Origin: Coprenecus sp949297365
GTDB taxonomy: Bacteria; Bacteroidota; Bacteroidia; Bacteroidales; UBA932
Direction of reading: 5' to 3'
Length of the DNA stretch: 64,000 bases
NCBI GenBank assembly: GCA_963931055.1
Contig: OZ006987.1
Location: 1,116,001 to 1,180,000 of the forward strand
In this document: in pieces, positions 26,554-35,690 of the stretch
Numbering within the stretch: the stretch's first letter is position 1
Layout: every line of letters starts with the position of its first letter
The notes under the pieces: generated by a model
Told to the model about the DNA's origin: nothing
The model's database searches: none
The model's input: only the letters and a program-made list of their open reading frames with translations
Position numbers and translations under genes: made by a program

Positions 26554-28401
26554 ATGAGATTTGCTGCACTCAGGATATTGCTGCTGATATCTTTATCCGC
26601 ATGCTGCTTAAGCATGTATGCACAGACATGGGACGACCTGCAGAGAAACAAAAGCGAGTGGCTCATAGGACATGGATACGGAAGCTCATCCAGAGAAGCC
26701 GATCAGAATGCCCTGAAAGACGTAGCTTCCCAGATAAGGGTAAAAGTCTCCTCGGAGATAATGCTTAAAAGCGGCAGTACACAGACGCAGGTGAGGAACA
26801 AGGTCAAGGAAACTCTGACCGACTCCCTGGAATCCATCATCTCCACCTATTCCAGTGTCACACTCAACAACTGCCAGAGGATGATTATCGAGAACGGACC
26901 GAAGCGATACCATATAGTAAGGTACATCTCGATTGCGGATGTGTACAAGGTCTTTCAGGAAAGGGAGGAGAAGATAAAATATATGCTGAAAGTCGCCGAG
27001 CAGGCCGAGAGAGAACTGAAAATAGACGCTGCTCTCAAAAACTTCTACTGGGCCCAGATACTCATCAACACCCTGCCTTCTCCGTCGAGTGTCACGTACT
27101 ATGACGATGAAGGCAACAAGCAGATTATCTCCGTGTGGGTACCGGGCAAGATCAGTTCCATCCTGGATGGACTTGATTTTGAATTCGGAGGCTATACCTC
27201 AGAAGACCATACTTTGGGGAAACTGCTGATAACCTACGACGGCAAGCCGGTATCGGCTGTGGACTACGTGTACATGGACGGTATCAGCTGGAGTACCATG
27301 ACATCTGCCAAAGACGGCCTTGGTGTCCTGGAGTTCCGGAAGGACGTGGATGTTCCTTCAATCAGCATTACTGTGGAATACCAGTACAACAACGAGCTTC
27401 ATCAGGATCCGGAGATAGAAAACATCATCGCAATCATGGACCCGATGACTTTCAACGAAGCATACAAGACCGGCATACCTCTTAAAGAGAAAGACAACTC
27501 CGGCAAAAAAAGAGCACAGCAGATACAGGGGCCTAAGGAAGATGAGGCCGTATACAGTTTTGCGAGCATGGATGCCTACGAGACCGCTTCCTATGAGGAG
27601 TCCATACATAAGATACTTGATGCGGTCAGTCATAAAGGCAGCGGGGATATCAGCGGGCTTTTTACTCCCGAAGGATACGACACCTATCAGAAACTTCTTC
27701 TATACGGTAACGCGAGAGTACTTGACGACAGCCATCTCAAATTCATGAAATTCAATGATGAGGTCTACTGCCGCAGCGTACCCATGGACTTTGCATTCCA
27801 GACCAACGACAAGCATTTTGTCGAAGACATCGTGTTCATATTCGACAGCACCGGCAAAGTAACCGGACTCACTTTCGCACTGGAGGACAAGACTGTCCAG
27901 GATATCAACGCCATGACGATGTGGAAGAGCGAGCACAAGATGATACTCATCCAGTTCCTCGAGAGCTACAAGACGGCATTTGCTCTCAAAAATATTGATT
28001 ATCTGGAATCCATATTCTCCGAGGACGCGCTTATAATCACCGGGCGTGTAGTGCAGAAGACAGTCATAGAGAATCAGATCACCCTCCAGAAGCAATATGT
28101 GGAATACAACAGGCAGTCCAAGGCCGAATACATGGGCAATCTGCGCAGGAGTTTCAACAGCAAGGAATACATCAATCTGAAGTTCTCCAACACATCCATA
28201 GGTTCCTGGAGAGACGGTCTGTTCGGGGTCTCGCTCAAGCAGGACTATTATTCCTCCAACTACGGCGACTGCGGATACCTTTACCTATACGTGGACCTGA
28301 GAGACTACAAGAAGCCCATAATACATGTCCGCACCTGGCAACCTGAACCCAACAAGGATGTTGACAGTCTGTCAGGACTTTACGGACCCGGAAATTTCTA
28401 A
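26554..28401 (+). CDS. LPP20-like secreted protein with NTF2-like C-terminus
   Basis: 615 residues with a signal peptide (to SMYAQT). Residues about 27-140 (WLIGHGYGSSSREADQNALK, DVASQIRVKVSSEIMLKSGS) match the LPP20/FlgT-N-like fold in which repeated Ala-rich helices pack on a sheet. A middle region (about 145-330) carries a helical segment and Ig-like strands, and about 465-600 (YLESIFSEDALIITGRVVQK ... GLFGVSLKQDYYSSNYGDCG) has the NTF2/SnoaL-like pattern. It is 22 bp upstream of the PEGA/barrel gene and surely cotranscribed. The pair may form an envelope complex; function unknown. Confidence 0.82.
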   Translation: MRFAALRILLLISLSACCLSMYAQTWDDLQRNKSEWLIGHGYGSSSREADQNALKDVASQIRVKVSSEIMLKSGSTQTQVRNKVKETLTDSLESIISTYSSVTLNNCQRMIIENGPKRYHIVRYISIADVYKVFQEREEKIKYMLKVAEQAERELKIDAALKNFYWAQILINTLPSPSSVTYYDDEGNKQIISVWVPGKISSILDGLDFEFGGYTSEDHTLGKLLITYDGKPVSAVDYVYMDGISWSTMTSAKDGLGVLEFRKDVDVPSISITVEYQYNNELHQDPEIENIIAIMDPMTFNEAYKTGIPLKEKDNSGKKRAQQIQGPKEDEAVYSFASMDAYETASYEESIHKILDAVSHKGSGDISGLFTPEGYDTYQKLLLYGNARVLDDSHLKFMKFNDEVYCRSVPMDFAFQTNDKHFVEDIVFIFDSTGKVTGLTFALEDKTVQDINAMTMWKSEHKMILIQFLESYKTAFALKNIDYLESIFSEDALIITGRVVQKTVIENQITLQKQYVEYNRQSKAEYMGNLRRSFNSKEYINLKFSNTSIGSWRDGLFGVSLKQDYYSSNYGDCGYLYLYVDLRDYKKPIIHVRTWQPEPNKDVDSLSGLYGPGNF

Positions 28402-28423
28402 CACACGACATAAAGGCACAACT

Positions 28424-31400
28424 ATGAAAAAAGCATTGATACTGCTTATATCGTTGATTATACCTGCGCTGTGCATGGCGCAGAACCTGTCGATGACATC
28501 CGACGGGGAACTGACATACGTCAGCAACGATCTGGACGGCAAGCTCAACTTTCCGGTCATGGACCGCAACAACAAGCAGTGCGCCCTCATCAAGGTAACT
28601 GTAATCAACGAATTGAAGAACCCCCTGACTCTCTCGGTAGGAACCACACTGGAAGTCGTCAAGACAGATTACAGAACAGACGGAGAGGTCTGGTTCTACA
28701 TCCCCACTGAAGTGAAGAACCTGGAATTCCGCTGCAAGAGTTATCCTCCGGTCAAGATTCCGGTGACTGCCAGGCTCACTCCGGGAGGAGTCTACCGCAT
28801 CACCATCACCGCCAACTCCACCGGGACTTACGTTGAAAGCGCTGTCGTCACATCCAACTATCTGAAGATAAATGTCAATCCCATTAACGCCGTATTCTCC
28901 ATAGGCCGTACTCAGGAATACGAAATATCTTCCAAGATTCTGACTGACGGTAATTTCTCCATGCGTCTGGATTACGGCGAGTACTACTACAAGATCGAGC
29001 ACGAGTTCTATGAGACCAAGACAGGGACACTGACTGTCAGCAGTGACGCCACCCCTCTGTCGATAGATCTGACCCCGGCATACAGCTACCTTAATATCAA
29101 CACCGTGCCCGACGGAGCGACTGTCTCCGTTGACGGCAGGTACATCGGAACCTCTCCGGTCCGGATATCAAGTAAAATGAAAAAAGGCGAGGTTACCATC
29201 AGGGCTCAGAAAGACCTCTACTACCCTGAGGAGATTACGTTCTCCGTGCCAGGTGACACTCTGCTCCATACTGCCACCATCAACCTCAAGCCTCAGTTCG
29301 GAACAGTCACATGCACATGTGAGGACAGTGAGGCCGAACTGTGGATAGACAACCAGAAAGTCGGTATAGGAACATGGACCGGCCACCTGAGCAGCAGCAG
29401 TTCACACTATCTGGAAGCCAGGAAGAAAGGCCATCTCAGCCGGAGCATCAACTTTGAGGTCAGGGACGGAGAGACATCCACCCACACAGTAGGCGGTCCC
29501 GAGCCTCTGTACGGTACGATAGAGATTACCAGCACTCCTGACGAGGCAGAAGTCAGGATCGACGGACAGACAGTCGGCACTACACCTTTCATTCTCAACA
29601 ATGTCCTGATAGAAGACCATCGGATAGAGCTGTCGAAAGAAGGATACATTCCCTACCGGACAACTTTCATCCTGGAGCACAACCAGCATCTTATGTTGGC
29701 ATATACCCTTGAGAAAGGAATAGTAGAAGGCTACATCAACATCAAGGCAGACCCTGACTCACATATCTTCGCAGGAGACAGAAGCCTCGGCAAGGGCAGC
29801 TGGTCAGGCAAGTTGCCGGCAGGAGAATACAGGCTCAGGGCCGTCAAGGACGGTTATTATGACGGCACCACCACCGTCATTCTGGAAGAGAACGGCAACC
29901 TCAATGTTACGATTCCGTCACCACGGCTCATAACCGGTCAGCTGCATGTCACCTCCAATGTCGAGAATGCCTCAATCCATCTCCAGAAAGTCGGTACGGA
30001 CAAATACATTTACGGGGAGACTACTCCGTATACTTTCTCGGTAACACCGGGGACATACTCCATGTATCTCAGTAAGAAAGGTTACAAAAACTCTGAGACA
30101 CAGTATGTCTCCGTCTATGAGAACCGGACCTCCAACGTAGACCTGAAAATGAAGCGCGAACCCAGGGACTTCAGTACGTCGCATCATTTTATTGAACCGA
30201 CATACGGATACGGAGTCAGTCTGAAGAATGACGCTGCCTCCACCAACTACATAGGAGTCAATTACGGCTACCACAAATCCCGCGTAGGCATGAACACATC
30301 CCTCGCATTTGGAATTGAGCACAAGGATTTCAGTTTCAGCATAGGCCCCGCAGTCCGCCTGACAAGCCAATACAGCGATGTAGATGTACAGCTTTATGCC
30401 GGTCCTGGATTCCGCTATGACCCGAAGTCAACAGCTTTCGATCCGGTCTTTAAAGGAAACAAATGGCATCTTATGGGTGACGCCGGCATAAGGCTGAACT
30501 TTGACGGCATATCCTACACCGATGTAAGCTGGGCCTCGCTGTATCTCGGATGCAAGTTCTCCAGCAATTTCGTTATCCCGACTGTAGGCGTAAGTCTTTT
30601 CCCCGTAGCCTTCGCACTTGAAGATGAAGAGACCAGTTTCGCATCACATTTTATCAACTTCATCGGAGGTTATGATATAGGCGGTGAGGGTATGCTTGGA
30701 GCACGCTACTCATGGATTCAAGCTCATTTGGGAGTATACGGTTCCTTCATGCTCGGACTTAAGGACGCCTCCAACTTCTCCGTATCACTGGGACCTACAT
30801 TCAGGTTTACCGACGATTACTCCGATCTGGACTTACAGATGTACGCAGGCCCCGCCTACATACAGAACGAATTCGGCGGGGACATGGGACTGCGGTTCGG
30901 CTGGAAAAGCGACTACGCCATCAGCCGCTGGGACTTCACACTCGGATGCCAGGTGTCCAAATCCCATGTAATACCGACAGCCGGTATAGGATTTTTCCCT
31001 GCTGCACTGGCCACATCCAGCGATGAGCCTGATTTCGCCTCACATTTTATTGATTTGGCAATAGGCTATGATGTCGATGGAGAAACTTTGATGGGAGCAG
31101 GATATTCATGGATAAAGACGCACCTCGGTGCATACGGCTCATTCCTAATCGGCTTGGAGGACTCAGAGATGTTTACCATAGCTATGGGTCCCGTATTCAG
31201 ACTCACTACAGACAACTCCCCTCTTGACCTTCAGATCTACGGAGGACCTGCCTATATCTATGATGAGTTTGGCGGAGACGTGGGGCTGCGGTTCGGCTGG
31301 AAAAGTAATTCCAGCGTAAGTATGTGGGATTTCTCAATAGGCTGCCAGGCATCCGGCTCTTACGTCATCCCGACAATCAGCCTTGGTCTTGGCATAGCAC

Positions 31401-31450
31401 TTATAGGAGGCATTACAGTGCCTGCGATTATATATGGTGATGAGGAATAA
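28424..31450 (+). CDS. PEGA-repeat protein with triplicated C-terminal barrel-like domain
   Basis: About 1008 residues from Met at 28424 (MKKALILLISLIIPALCMAQN, signal peptide); earlier Mets overlap the upstream gene. Residues about 150-560 hold a string of PEGA domains with the signatures LNINTVPDGATVSVDG, IEITSTPDEAEVRIDG and GYINIKADPDSHIFAGD. The C-terminal ~420 residues hold three related units, each with SHFI..-x-GY, YSWI.AHLG.YGSF, FGGD.GLRFGWKS and S.VIPT elements; the last two are most alike. The units read like 8-strand barrel modules. Outer-membrane location is likely; three barrels in one chain would be unusual. Confidence 0.82.
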   Translation: MKKALILLISLIIPALCMAQNLSMTSDGELTYVSNDLDGKLNFPVMDRNNKQCALIKVTVINELKNPLTLSVGTTLEVVKTDYRTDGEVWFYIPTEVKNLEFRCKSYPPVKIPVTARLTPGGVYRITITANSTGTYVESAVVTSNYLKINVNPINAVFSIGRTQEYEISSKILTDGNFSMRLDYGEYYYKIEHEFYETKTGTLTVSSDATPLSIDLTPAYSYLNINTVPDGATVSVDGRYIGTSPVRISSKMKKGEVTIRAQKDLYYPEEITFSVPGDTLLHTATINLKPQFGTVTCTCEDSEAELWIDNQKVGIGTWTGHLSSSSSHYLEARKKGHLSRSINFEVRDGETSTHTVGGPEPLYGTIEITSTPDEAEVRIDGQTVGTTPFILNNVLIEDHRIELSKEGYIPYRTTFILEHNQHLMLAYTLEKGIVEGYINIKADPDSHIFAGDRSLGKGSWSGKLPAGEYRLRAVKDGYYDGTTTVILEENGNLNVTIPSPRLITGQLHVTSNVENASIHLQKVGTDKYIYGETTPYTFSVTPGTYSMYLSKKGYKNSETQYVSVYENRTSNVDLKMKREPRDFSTSHHFIEPTYGYGVSLKNDAASTNYIGVNYGYHKSRVGMNTSLAFGIEHKDFSFSIGPAVRLTSQYSDVDVQLYAGPGFRYDPKSTAFDPVFKGNKWHLMGDAGIRLNFDGISYTDVSWASLYLGCKFSSNFVIPTVGVSLFPVAFALEDEETSFASHFINFIGGYDIGGEGMLGARYSWIQAHLGVYGSFMLGLKDASNFSVSLGPTFRFTDDYSDLDLQMYAGPAYIQNEFGGDMGLRFGWKSDYAISRWDFTLGCQVSKSHVIPTAGIGFFPAALATSSDEPDFASHFIDLAIGYDVDGETLMGAGYSWIKTHLGAYGSFLIGLEDSEMFTIAMGPVFRLTTDNSPLDLQIYGGPAYIYDEFGGDVGLRFGWKSNSSVSMWDFSIGCQASGSYVIPTISLGLGIALIGGITVPAIIYGDEE

Positions 31451-31478
31451 AAAGTCTGACTACCTCGCACAATAACTT

Positions 31479-31514
31479 AAGAGGCTGTATCGACCACAAT
31501 CGATACAGCCTCTT
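31479..31514. terminator. Bidirectional intrinsic terminator
   Basis: A perfect stem GAGGCTGTATCGA (31481-31493) / TCGATACAGCCTC (31500-31512), extended by AA/TT, with a 6-base loop and a T-rich exit on the plus strand and A-rich entry for the minus strand. It separates the PEGA gene from the convergent end of the ribosomal protein cluster. Confidence 0.85.
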
Positions 31515-31541
31515 TATTTAAGCTGACTTTTATTTGCAGGG

Positions 31542-32315
31542 TTACTCTGCTGCGTTGTCGCGGTTGCCTCCACGGGGACGGCGGTCACGACGGCGACGGT
31601 CGCGGCGGTCGCCACGGCGGTCATCACGCCTCTCTCCTGCAGCGGCTGCGGGCTTTGTAGTCACACCGGCATTGGGAGAAAGATCGCGCTTTCCGTAGAC
31701 CTCTCCAAGGCAGATCCAGACCTTGATACCCAGAACGCCGACCTTGGTATGAGCCTCGGCAAGAGCGTAGTCGATATCGGCACGGAATGTGTGCAGAGGA
31801 GTACGGCCTTCCTTGTAAAGCTCCTTACGGGCCATTTCAGCACCGCCGAGACGGCCGCTGATGAGCACCTTGATACCCTCGGCGCCCATACGCATGCTGC
31901 TGGCCACAGCCATCTTGATGGCACGGCGGTAAGATACACGTCCTTCCACCTGACGGGCTATGTTGTTGGCCACGATATTGGCGTCAAGCTCGGGTCTCTT
32001 GACCTCGAAGATGTTGATCTGCACATCCTTGTTGGTAATCTTGCGGAGCTCCTCCTTCAGCTTGTCGACTTCCTGGCCTCCCTTTCCGATGATGGCACCG
32101 GGACGGGAAGTATGGATAGTCACGGTTATGAGCTTGAGTGTCCTTTCGATTACTATCTTGGAAAGGTTGACTTTAGAGATACGGGCGTACAGGTACTCAC
32201 GTATCTTGGAGTCTTCGAGCAGCTTGGCTGCATAGTCATCCCCGCCGTACCAATTGGAGTCCCAGCCGCGGATGATTCCTATTCTGTTGCTGATAGGGTT
32301 TATTTTCTGTCCCAT
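31542..32315 (-). CDS. rpsC: 30S ribosomal protein S3
   Basis: 257 residues. It has an N-terminal KH domain (GKGGQEVDKLKEELRKITNK, the GxxG of KH type 2) and the conserved C-terminal S3 domain (RISYRRAIK-like, GAEGIKVLISGRLGGAEMAR). The tail is a long Arg/Asp-rich stretch (RRDDRRGDRRDRRRRDRRPR) ending in GGNRDNAAE, longer than in many S3 proteins but common in Bacteroidota. It starts directly after rplV (adjacent stop and start). It is the last gene of the cluster; the usual rplP does not follow. Confidence 0.97.
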   Translation of the reverse strand: MGQKINPISNRIGIIRGWDSNWYGGDDYAAKLLEDSKIREYLYARISKVNLSKIVIERTLKLITVTIHTSRPGAIIGKGGQEVDKLKEELRKITNKDVQINIFEVKRPELDANIVANNIARQVEGRVSYRRAIKMAVASSMRMGAEGIKVLISGRLGGAEMARKELYKEGRTPLHTFRADIDYALAEAHTKVGVLGIKVWICLGEVYGKRDLSPNAGVTTKPAAAAGERRDDRRGDRRDRRRRDRRPRGGNRDNAAE

Positions 32316-32768
32316 TTATTTTTCCTCCTGATTAGCGGGTTCATTATTTACTTCTTTCTCTGCCTTGGCAGGCTTCACTCCTACAACGATGGTCACATGG
32401 TTGGAGCGCTTGCGGATACGTCCGGCGCGGCCCCGAGGGGCTGTACGTATACGCTTGAGGGTAGTGCCCTGGCCGACCATGATGGTCTGCACGATGACGT
32501 TGCCGTCCTCGAGTTCCTTACGGGCACCTTCGTTCTTGGCTTCCCAGTTGGCGATGGCGCTTCTGAGAAGCTTCTCCAGGCGGATAGAGGCCTCTCTCTT
32601 GGTGTACTTGAGGATATCAAGAGCATGGTTGACCTCAACGCCTCTGATCATGTCAGCGACAAGGCGCATCTTGCGGGGCGATGTAGGAACATCGTTCAGC
32701 TTGGCTATCGCTGTTGTCTTCTTTATTTCTTTAAGCCTGTTGGCCATTTCTTTCTTACGAGATCCCAT
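32316..32768 (-). CDS. rplV: 50S ribosomal protein L22
   Basis: 150 residues. The core AKLNDVPTSPRKMRLVADMI, GVEVNHALDILKYTKREASI and TAPRGRAGRIRKRSNHVTIV are diagnostic for L22; the beta-hairpin loop that lines the exit tunnel is within the last stretch. An acidic-basic tail (EKEVNNEPANQEEK) extends beyond the usual end. Order rpsS-rplV-rpsC is as in the standard S10 operon. Confidence 0.97.
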   Translation of the reverse strand: MGSRKKEMANRLKEIKKTTAIAKLNDVPTSPRKMRLVADMIRGVEVNHALDILKYTKREASIRLEKLLRSAIANWEAKNEGARKELEDGNVIVQTIMVGQGTTLKRIRTAPRGRAGRIRKRSNHVTIVVGVKPAKAEKEVNNEPANQEEK

Positions 32769-32786
32769 TGTGATTCTTTTTAATTA

Positions 32787-33053
32787 TTAACGGTTGCCCG
32801 AATGTCCTTTGAATGTACGGGTCGGCGCAAACTCTCCGAGCTTGTGTCCTACCATGTTCTCGGTAACGTATACCGGAATAAACTTGTTTCCGTTGTGTAC
32901 AGCGATGGTATGGCCGACAAAGTCAGGAGAGATCATGCTGGCGCGGGACCAGGTCTTGATGACTTCTTTCTTCTTGGTACCCTCGTTCATGGCAAGGATC
33001 TTCTTCTCGAGACTCTCCTGAATGTAGGGACCTTTTCTAAGTGATCTACTCAT
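32787..33053 (-). CDS. rpsS: 30S ribosomal protein S19
   Basis: 88 residues, MSRSLRKGPYIQESLEKKIL ... WSRASMISPDFVGHTIAVHN, KFIPVYVTENMVGHKLGEFA, typical full-length S19. It sits between rplB and rplV. Confidence 0.97.
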   Translation of the reverse strand: MSRSLRKGPYIQESLEKKILAMNEGTKKKEVIKTWSRASMISPDFVGHTIAVHNGNKFIPVYVTENMVGHKLGEFAPTRTFKGHSGNR

Positions 33054-33073
33054 AATTCTCTATTTTATTCCGG

Positions 33074-33898
33074 TTATTTCTTACGTCTTTCGATGATAAA
33101 CTTATTGGAGGTACTCTTAGGATTACGTGTCTTGTAGCCCTTTGCAGGAATACCCTTGCGCGAGCGGGGATGTCCTCCGGAGGCGCGTCCTTCACCACCA
33201 CCCATAGGGTGATCGACAGGGTTCATCACAACGCCACGGTTGCGGGGTCTGCGGCCGAGCCAGCGGCTGCGTCCTGCCTTACCGGACGATTCGAGGTTGT
33301 GATCGGAATTGGAGACAGTTCCGACAGTCGCACGGCAGGTTACGAGCACCATTCTGGTCTCGCCTGAAGGGAGACGGAGGATGGCGTGCTTGCCCTCACG
33401 TGCGGTGAGCTGAGCGTATGTTCCGGCACTGCGGGCCATAGCGGCACCCTGACCGGGACGGAGCTCGATGTTGTGGATAACTGTTCCGAGAGGAATTTCT
33501 GAGAGAGGAAGAGCGTTGCCGAGCTCGGGAGCCACGCCGGGACCTGACATGATGGTCTGGCCTACGCGGATTCCGGCAGGAGCAATGATATATCTCTTCT
33601 CACCGTCGGCATATACTACCAGCGCAATGCGGGCACTGCGGTTGGGATCGTACTCGATGGTCCTGACAGTAGCGGGGCAGTTGTCCTTGTCACGACGGAA
33701 GTCAATGACACGGTACATCCTCTTGTGTCCGCCACCGATGTAGCGCATGGTCATCTTACCGGAGTTGTTGCGTCCGCCGGTCTTCCTGAGGGGCTCGAGA
33801 AGGGACTTCTCGGGCTTTGTGCAGGTTATCTCGTCAAATGCGCTTATTGCCTTATTTCTCTGACCAGGTGTGGTCGGTTTGAATTTACGTATTGCCAT
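33074..33898 (-). CDS. rplB: 50S ribosomal protein L2
   Basis: 274 residues from Met at 33898 (MAIRKFKPTTPGQRNKAISA); an upstream in-frame Met at 33925 lies inside rplW and is not used. Signatures: RYIGGGHKRMYRVIDFRRDK, the peptidyl-transferase-proximal GRSRWLGRRPRNRGVVMNPV with DHPMGGGEGRASGG. It begins 4 bp after the rplW stop. Confidence 0.97.
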   Translation of the reverse strand: MAIRKFKPTTPGQRNKAISAFDEITCTKPEKSLLEPLRKTGGRNNSGKMTMRYIGGGHKRMYRVIDFRRDKDNCPATVRTIEYDPNRSARIALVVYADGEKRYIIAPAGIRVGQTIMSGPGVAPELGNALPLSEIPLGTVIHNIELRPGQGAAMARSAGTYAQLTAREGKHAILRLPSGETRMVLVTCRATVGTVSNSDHNLESSGKAGRSRWLGRRPRNRGVVMNPVDHPMGGGEGRASGGHPRSRKGIPAKGYKTRNPKSTSNKFIIERRKK

Positions 33899-33902
33899 AG
33901 GA

Positions 33903-34193
33903 TTAAATGTTGCTATAGAAATCAATCTTATCCTCGCCTGCCAGTGTCACATAAGCTTTCTTATAGTGGTTGGCACGGCCTCTAAGTAATCCCGCCTTGG
34001 TGTAGCGGCTCTTACGCTTGCCATGGTAGTTGACAGTATTGACGTCCTTTACTGTCACTCCGTAGTGCTCCTCGACAGCCTTTCTGATCTCTATCTTGTT
34101 GGCTGAGCGGTCTACGATGAAACCGTAACGGTTCAATTTATCGCCCTGAACCGTCATCTTTTCTGTTACGATAGGCTTAATGATAATTCCCAT
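33903..34193 (-). CDS. rplW: 50S ribosomal protein L23
   Basis: 96 residues, MGIIIKPIVTEKMTVQ... with RYGFIVDRSANKIEIRKAVE and VNTVNYHGKRKSRYTKAGLL. Standard length; binds at the exit tunnel and is the docking site for trigger factor and SRP in studied bacteria. Confidence 0.97.
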   Translation of the reverse strand: MGIIIKPIVTEKMTVQGDKLNRYGFIVDRSANKIEIRKAVEEHYGVTVKDVNTVNYHGKRKSRYTKAGLLRGRANHYKKAYVTLAGEDKIDFYSNI

Positions 34194-34205
34194 GTCTCCT
34201 ATGGT

Positions 34206-34832
34206 TTATTTGCGTCTTTCTGCAATGATGTCCTGTACACCGTCCACCATCACGAGCTGATAAGCGTTCATGATGTTGTAAGTATTGATCTCATCGACTG
34301 AGATTACATTGACATTCTGAAGATTGCGCGAAGATTTGTAAATATTCAAACTATTTTCAGGAAGTACGAACAGAGTTCTTCTTCCGTTGGCCTTGATGTT
34401 GTCCAGAATCTGGATGAACTCCTTGGTCTTTGGAGCGTCCATGGTGAAGGGCTCAACCATGATGATGGCGTTATCCTGAGCCTTGTAGGACAAAGCAGAG
34501 TAACGGGCCAGCTGTTTGAGCTTCTTATTGAGCTTGAAGCCATAGCCGTGAGGCTTGGGACCGAATGCACGGCCACCGCCAACGTAGATGTTGGACTTGA
34601 TGCTGCCGTGACGGGCTCCGCCGCCGCCTTTCTGACGACCCATTTTCTTGGTGCTGTAGCTGACTTCGGATCTGTCCTTGGTCTTGTGAGTACCCTGACG
34701 CTGGTTGGCCAGATACTGCTTAACGTCGAGATAGATCGCATGGTCGTTCGGCTCGATGCCGAAGATAGACGAATCAAGGGTTACTTTCTTTCCCGATTCG
34801 GTTCCGTCGATTTTGTAAACTGACAATTCCAT
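34206..34832 (-). CDS. rplD: 50S ribosomal protein L4
   Basis: 208 residues from Met at 34832 (MELSVYKIDGTESGKKVTLD). The extended loop (GTHKTKDRSEVSYSTKKMGR, QKGGGGARHGSIKSNIYVGG) is the tunnel-lining loop of L4. In Escherichia coli L4 represses its own operon; whether it does so here is unknown, but the cluster's mRNA starts with a strong hairpin. Confidence 0.97.
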   Translation of the reverse strand: MELSVYKIDGTESGKKVTLDSSIFGIEPNDHAIYLDVKQYLANQRQGTHKTKDRSEVSYSTKKMGRQKGGGGARHGSIKSNIYVGGGRAFGPKPHGYGFKLNKKLKQLARYSALSYKAQDNAIIMVEPFTMDAPKTKEFIQILDNIKANGRRTLFVLPENSLNIYKSSRNLQNVNVISVDEINTYNIMNAYQLVMVDGVQDIIAERRK

Positions 34833-34836
34833 AACG

Positions 34837-35460
34837 TTAGTCCTCCACAATTACATAAGAACCCTTTGCTCCGGGAATAGAACCCTTCACGAGAACGAGG
34901 TTGTTCTCAGGGATAACCTTGATAACCTTGAGGTTGAGAATCTTCACGCGGTCACCGCCCATGCGGCCTGCCATTCTCATACCCTTGAATACTCTTGAAG
35001 GCCAAGAGGATGCACCCATAGAACCAGGGTGACGGAGTCTGTCGGCCTGACCGTGGGTAGCTCCGCCCACGCCGCCGAATCCGTGACGCTTAACGACGCC
35101 CTGGAATCCCTTACCTTTAGAGATACCGGTAACGTCTACCCATTCCACTCCCTCGCTGAGGTCTGAAACGGTCACTGTGTCTCCAAGCTTGAGCTCCTTG
35201 GGGAAGTCCGCCTTGAACTCCACCAGTTTGCGCTTGGGTGTGGTTCCTGCCTTGTCAAAATGGCCCTTGAGAGCCTTGCTGGTGTGTTTTTCTTTCATCT
35301 CGTCATAGGCAAGTTGTACAGCGGCATAACCATCTTTCTCTACTGTACGAATCTGCGTGACAACACAGGGACCAGCCTCAATAACGGTGCATGGGATATT
35401 CTTCCCATCAGCATCGAAAACGGAAGTCATTCCGATTTTTTTTCCAATTAATCCAGGCAT
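34837..35460 (-). CDS. rplC: 50S ribosomal protein L3
   Basis: 207 residues from Met at 35460 (MPGLIGKKIGMTSVFDADGK). Core motifs VTGISKGKGFQGVVKRHGFG, GGATHGQADRLRHPGSMGAS and VLVKGSIPGAKGSY are L3. It is the first gene of this cluster. The usual rpsJ (S10) is absent; instead there is a promoter with a 5' hairpin. Confidence 0.97.
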   Translation of the reverse strand: MPGLIGKKIGMTSVFDADGKNIPCTVIEAGPCVVTQIRTVEKDGYAAVQLAYDEMKEKHTSKALKGHFDKAGTTPKRKLVEFKADFPKELKLGDTVTVSDLSEGVEWVDVTGISKGKGFQGVVKRHGFGGVGGATHGQADRLRHPGSMGASSWPSRVFKGMRMAGRMGGDRVKILNLKVIKVIPENNLVLVKGSIPGAKGSYVIVED

Positions 35461-35500
35461 TGGTTTAATTAATTTGTTGTTAATCAATGAACTAAATGTT

Positions 35501-35519
35501 CCCGCGCACTTTTCGCGGG
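35501..35519 (-). other. Hairpin at the 5' end of the ribosomal mRNA
   Basis: CCCGCG (35501-35506) pairs with CGCGGG (35514-35519). With the -7 box at 35524-35531, transcription should start within a few bases of this stem, so the mRNA would begin with it. A stem at the extreme 5' end can slow decay; a regulatory role in r-protein control is possible. Positions seen; role inferred. Confidence 0.55.
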
Positions 35520-35523
35520 GCTG

Positions 35524-35554
35524 CAAATATACCACTAATATTTTAATCTACAAG
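35524..35554 (-). promoter_or_regulatory. Promoter of the rplC-rpsC cluster
   Basis: Minus strand: CTTG (35554-35551), 19-bp spacer, TATATTTG (35531-35524). The -7 is a full match and the -33 a 3/4 match. It shows that this cluster is transcribed independently of rpsJ. Confidence 0.65.
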
Positions 35555-35690
35555 GATTTTCGTGATTTTTTCCAGGCTCCAGCGGTAAAGTCTGCACTAT
35601 CTCCAGGCAGAAACCTCCGATTACTCATCCTTAAGTGGTCAAAAATACGAGTTAAGGATAAGCTTTATTTACTTTTATTCATCCTTAACT

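Noticed and set aside
31749..32783. 344-codon plus-strand frame across rpsC and rplV
   Set aside because: Antisense to ribosomal protein genes, whose strong codon bias commonly opens the opposite frame.
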